Positions 59,863 through 64,000 of a DNA stretch of 64,000 nt are shown here, piece after piece; the first letter of the stretch is position 1; every line of letters begins with the position of its first letter. Made by a program: the position numbers and the translations under genes. A model generated the notes under the pieces. It was not told the DNA's origin. It saw only the letters and a program-made list of their open reading frames with translations, and made no database searches. The stretch comes from Plutella xylostella (lineage: Eukaryota > Arthropoda > Insecta > Lepidoptera > Plutellidae): contig NC_064010.1 of the NCBI RefSeq assembly GCF_932276165.1, positions 5,890,001 through 5,954,000 of the forward strand, written 5' to 3'.

Positions 59863-62469
59863 TACTATAATATACATAATAAAAACCGGTAAAAAAGTAG
59901 ATAAATAATGTTAAGTATTATACATAATATATTTTTTACATTATAATATGTTACGCAATTTTTTTGGTAAAAAAAATGAATTATTCTTTGGAGATAATCA
60001 GCCTTTAATTGCTCAGTGTTCAATCAATTTGTTACCCCAATTAGCTACGCTTTCGCGCACGTGAATTTCTTTCAGAAATATAATTTTGCAGTAAAGTAAA
60101 AAAATATGTTTAGTAGGTACATAATAGTACAATAGTAGTTAGTAAAAAGCAATATTGATTATGAGCCACCCATCTAGCCTCGTGCGTATAAAATAATTAG
60201 TTTTGGTCCGTGCCGAATGTTATTCACCACACTTTTAAGCACGAGTATTTTAGATTAATAGGCCGGGTGGTTCACCAGCCGTTTTCCTGTGTGCTTTTAT
60301 TATTACTATCTGACTCAAAGTAGGTAGGTACTATGACATAAGTAGGTGTCTTTGTATGTGTCACTTTTGGGGAACCTCGCGGCTCGCTGCAATGAACGCT
60401 TTTCCGGTATTACAGTTTATTAGTACCTAATAATAGGGAAAATTTGTTTTGTAATTTTGACCACTAGGTCACATAAGCAGTTACGTTCAAGATGCAATAA
60501 ACACAATAAATGTATATATTTCTTGTTAAATTATTATTAAAAATATCCGCTTATAACTAATAATAACGTTTTAGAAAAAATCTATACAGAATAAAATTAC
60601 TTAGGTACTTAATAAGTATAAATTGATTGATAAATTACAAGGTTGCTGAGCAATTTATTAAATTGTGCAATGAAGGCGATGGTTAAACCAATATTGAGGT
60701 AAGAGTCGAGCGACGACCAAGATACTTGCACTGATGATAGTGCACCTCACCTTTGTACTCTATAGCCACACTGATTCTAACTTTGACTTAAGTATAGTAG
60801 TTTAATCCTATACTCCTATAGCCCTATATTCCCGCAACAATAAATGATTAGTTATTTCTCTACTCCACGGCGCGGCGTGTGTTGTGTTATCGTGATCAGT
60901 TAGGAATTGTGTCGCTTTAATTGAGAAATGTCGCACTTGATGATTAAGTATTAGCTACAGCCGTTTTAACAACGTGAGTGAAAATCAATGATTTATGTAA
61001 GAAGTAGGTAGGTAAGCACTTACCTATTTCTATTAAGTAGGTACCTTCGTTTGTAATGGGGTGAAAAAATAAGAAAATTAAGTACTTATAATAATAATAT
61101 AAACGTATAGAGAGGGAATAATAAAATTATATCACCCTAACATCAGTATTAACTATTAATACAGCTCTTAATAAATAAGCTTATCTCAATCAATATACCT
61201 AACCTACCCCTATGTGAACGCAACCGCTTTGACAACTCTTTTGAAAACTTCTACGAGCAACTAATGCAACGGGATGGAGTTAGCACAGAGCAGTGCTCTG
61301 AATATTGTATTTCGTCAAGAGAATAGAAATGACTGCGGGAACCTTCACTCACTTCCTCCTCGGTCTGTGCGCCTGGTACCTGCCCTACACTCGCTGCCGT
61401 ATTGTTCTCATCGAATGCAAATCAGCCGATTATCTCTTCACAGTTATGCAATCCTAGTCCGTGATCTGATGATCTCGGCAGGAAGTTCACACCAATTATA
61501 TCTACAAGAAGGAGATATCCGAGGTAGGTAACTGCCACGCCCTCCTCTTTGTAAATGGAAGAGAAATTAACGGAAGAACGGATCTATAGGACAGGGTGTC
61601 CCACGGCCATGGCATATGGTATAGTGAAGTGTATTAGTTGATGACAAATATCTCGAATAACATCACAAATTCAGCGATTACTTATCTTTATCTGCACTCC
61701 TCAGCTGGACTCTCCCGAGACAGAGGCCTATGTCCAGCATCAGCAGTGTCTGATCACGGGTTCATGACGACAAGAAGAAACTTTAATATCAACACGCACG
61801 AGCAATGAAAAAGTTCCACTTACATAATCCCAATTTCATCAAAATATTAATGTTTTTAGTAAGTACTTAAGTAAATAATATCCTGAATTCTGATGCGTTG
61901 CTAAATGTACAATACAATATAACTTTATTGAACCAAACACACAACATACATTAAATAACAAAAGGAGTAAGCACAATAGGCGGCCTTATTTCTAAAAGCG
62001 ATAAATGTACTTCAATATTGCAGGCGTCGTCATTCAGCTAGTCTTTTCCGCTTATGATTAAATTGGTGCTATTTTCACTGGAACTTTTTCATTGGTCGTG
62101 AGTGTCCGGGCAGTTGCCTCCCAACATGCTACAGATACTTGTACGTGCTTCAGCGATCTTCCGTCTGCTGCCGTGTCTGAATGTGGCGACCTCACCAGTA
62201 CAAATGCATAATTCATTCATTCAGCAATCGGAGGCGACTCGCTCGGGTGTCACGCAGATATTGTCTGCTTTCGAAGAAATTGCATTTTTTCCTTCGTCTA
62301 GTATTTAGAGGTTGCGGCAAGGCTGCTGGCTGGCAGGAGTACTTATTCCGCGCTGGGCGGCGATCGCGCCGAGAGGTATCGTGTTTGGTTACTAAAGCTT
62401 GAAAAAAACGATCCCTTTTTTGTTGTTGTTGAAGATGAAGATAATAACTTGTAGAGAATGATACTAACA
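59863..62469. other. Non-coding stretch
   Basis: AT-rich; no gene recognised. A TCAGT pentamer at 60896-60900 followed by a good donor (ACAAC|GTGAGT near 60974) could be a non-coding first exon of a gene to the right. A 42-codon frame from ATG 61329 ('MTAGTFTHFLLGL...') is signal-peptide-like but unsupported. 61915-61990 resembles a LINE tail. Confidence 0.3.
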
Positions 62470-62593
62470 ATAAGTAAATAAGTTTTATTTTCTGTGCAAT
62501 AAAGAATTTTACAATACAATATGGTATATAGCTCTATACCATATTGTATTGTAAAATTCTTTATTGCACAGAAAATAAAACTTATTTACTTAT
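62470..62593. repeat. Perfect palindrome with 59-bp arms
   Basis: 62470-62528 and 62535-62593 are exact reverse complements (left arm starts ATAAGTAAATAAGTTTTATT), separated by only TAGCTC. The arm wording (TTTATT, GTGCAATAAAGAATTTT, ACAATACAATATGG) resembles LINE-tail sequences elsewhere in the window. Confidence 0.95.
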
Positions 62594-63124
62594 ATTGCCC
62601 TCACTTCGCGATCTTATATACATCTAACATCATGCTCCAACAGCGCTTAGTAAGTAGAAATTGATAGTTTAGTGACTGTACTTATCTTCTTTCATCACTG
62701 ATTATTGTAGTACGATTGTGTCGCTGTATAGAATAGTCTCCTCTTTTGCGTGTTGATTGGTTGTAAAATGTATCGGTTGTGTAAATATTATAATTGTAAG
62801 TGAGGGCGGACACCGGAAGACGAAGCATCCGTACTGCATCTAGTTATTGTCTCGAGAGAGACAGGGCAATCAATAAACTATTACTGTACGGTATTGACTC
62901 ACTCGTTTACTACCGTTTAAGTATACTTAGCAGCTTCGCAATATTTTATGCAAATAAACAATGAGGATGATTTTTTTGATGTGACTCCCACATTTAACAA
63001 TCCTCATCGCTGCCGATCTGTCAAATATCTGTCTGATCCATACAAGCCATGTTAGATTTGACAGATAAAAGCGCTGCTCGGATTGTAAATTGCTAATGTG
63101 GGATGGTGGATGATCCCTTTATCT
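62594..63124. other. Non-coding stretch, possible LTR-like remnant
   Basis: TTGCCCTCACTTCGCGATCT at 62596 and GTAAGTGAGGGCGGACACC near 62800 share a CCCTCACTT core in inverse orientation. AATAAA occurs near 62874. Nothing could be assigned with confidence. Confidence 0.25.
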
Positions 63125-63260
63125 TAAACTGCGTACAGACCGGCCCAACGAACGCCAACGAAAGGGTTTCGTTGACCTTCGTTGCTGCAATCTACCCTGT
63201 ATTATGTATGATAAATATCCATCGTTGGGATTTCGTTGGGCTGGTCTGTATGCAGCTTTA
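63125..63260. mobile_element. Short MITE
   Basis: TAAACTGCGTACAGACCGGC at the left pairs with the right end (rc TAAAGCTGCATACAGACCAG) with few differences over about 27 bp. Total length is 136 bp. The type is common in moth genomes. Confidence 0.65.
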
Positions 63261-63774
63261 CGAAAACATAGGTTGGGTAGCGCTGCTGCGGTCACTCTAT
63301 CTTGTAGCGTTATTTCAAGTTAGTTGCTCGTAGAACAAAAGTTGTCAAAGCGGTTGCATTCACATTAGGGGTAGGTATTCATTATTATTTAGGATAATCT
63401 TATTTATGTAGAGCTGTCATGTTACTGATTTTCGCTGATATAATGATTCCCTCTGCGTTTATGTACAAAACTCGTACTTGCCACTAGCCCGGTACGATGG
63501 CGCTTCCCTTGGGCGTTATCGAGTGACAATTTCACTACAAAGTAACAAATTTCCGGCAGTTTCCAGCAGGTCTCAGCCTCCCAGTGGTCACGACGCTAAT
63601 TTTATTTCAATTAATACAATTAATTTGAAACAATTGTTCAGACAATGGCTACAAGTCTACTATTATTCTGATAATGATTAATGATTGATTATTTTAACTT
63701 TTATAAATACAATAGAAGCAGATTTTTCTGTCATTTTGTGACTGGAAATTGAATTCAAATTTAGTAGTGCACAG

Positions 63775-64000
63775 TAGGGCATGCAAAACCGGAACAATTT
63801 TCAATACCGGTATTGAGTTCCGGTATTACAACTCAATACCGGGATCCCGGTATTAATACCGGTATTAGACTTCCTTGTAATAAATGGCATATACTATGTT
63901 TAAAGGTCGTATACGTCAAAATAAAACAAGAAAATGCAATCATATTCTGTATTTTGTTGTAGATTTTTACGAGAATTAAGTTTTAGAGTTTAAATTTTAG
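63775..64000. mobile_element. Left part of a hAT-like element running off the window
   Basis: TAGGGCATGCAAAACCGG starts at 63775 and matches the terminus of the element at 11263 (TAGGGCGTGCAAAACC). It is followed by CCGGTATTAATACCGG-type repeats. The right end is outside the window, so the 8-bp duplication (expected GTGCACAG) cannot be checked. Confidence 0.55.

Noticed and set aside
60896..60980. Non-coding first exon (TCAGT plus GTGAGT)
   Set aside because: Only two short motifs support it and no downstream exon is visible in the window; mentioned only in the stretch description.
61329..61457. 42-codon frame with a signal-like hydrophobic start
   Set aside because: No splice, conservation or composition evidence; random short frames of this size are expected.

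Overview
This 64 kb window is nuclear DNA of an insect, almost certainly a moth or butterfly. Exons are GC-rich and sit in AT-rich introns with GT-AG splice signals. The dispersed repeats are of lepidopteran type: a tRNA-derived SINE, a non-autonomous Helitron with a (TCTG)n core, RTE and CR1/Jockey-like LINEs, BEL and Gypsy LTR elements, and many short inverted-repeat elements. No bacterial operon, CRISPR array, rRNA or functional tRNA gene was seen.

Layout. 1-5.4 kb is non-coding, with a 31-bp inverted-repeat element and repeat fragments. 5384-6564 (+) is a three-exon gene for a Pointed/SAM-only protein, like Drosophila edl/mae. 8386-10130 (-) is the six-exon gene for the mitochondrial complex I assembly factor NDUFAF3. 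It is head-to-head with 10938-16615 (+), a six-exon SLC10A7-like transporter gene that has a GC-AG intron and an in-frame TGA followed by further plausible coding sequence. 18787-47490 (-) is a complete or nearly complete full-size ABCB (P-glycoprotein/MDR) transporter. I could place 27 exons whose phases join without a break, giving 1275 residues; only the extreme N-terminus is missing.

Mobile DNA dominates the rest. ABCB intron 9 (11.9 kb) holds a BEL retrotransposon (28444-39987) with identical 307-bp LTRs, a 5-bp target duplication and an intact 1784-codon gag-pol. Its leader carries a hAT-like element, into which a second copy of the same family has inserted, and into that a LINE. All junctions are readable from target-site duplications. 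An RTE LINE with a 12-bp target duplication lies in ABCB intron 18. A Gypsy element with identical 127-bp LTRs and a 5-bp duplication lies at 53151-57709. 57.7-64 kb has no recognisable gene but contains a 1 kb foldback element and a perfect 59-bp-arm palindrome.

The four host genes are functionally unrelated (EGFR/ETS signalling, respiratory chain assembly, solute transport or Golgi homeostasis, xenobiotic efflux). The best leads are the in-frame TGA and GC-AG intron of the SLC10A7-like gene, the four-level transposon nest, and intronic repeats that copy ABCB exon edges.
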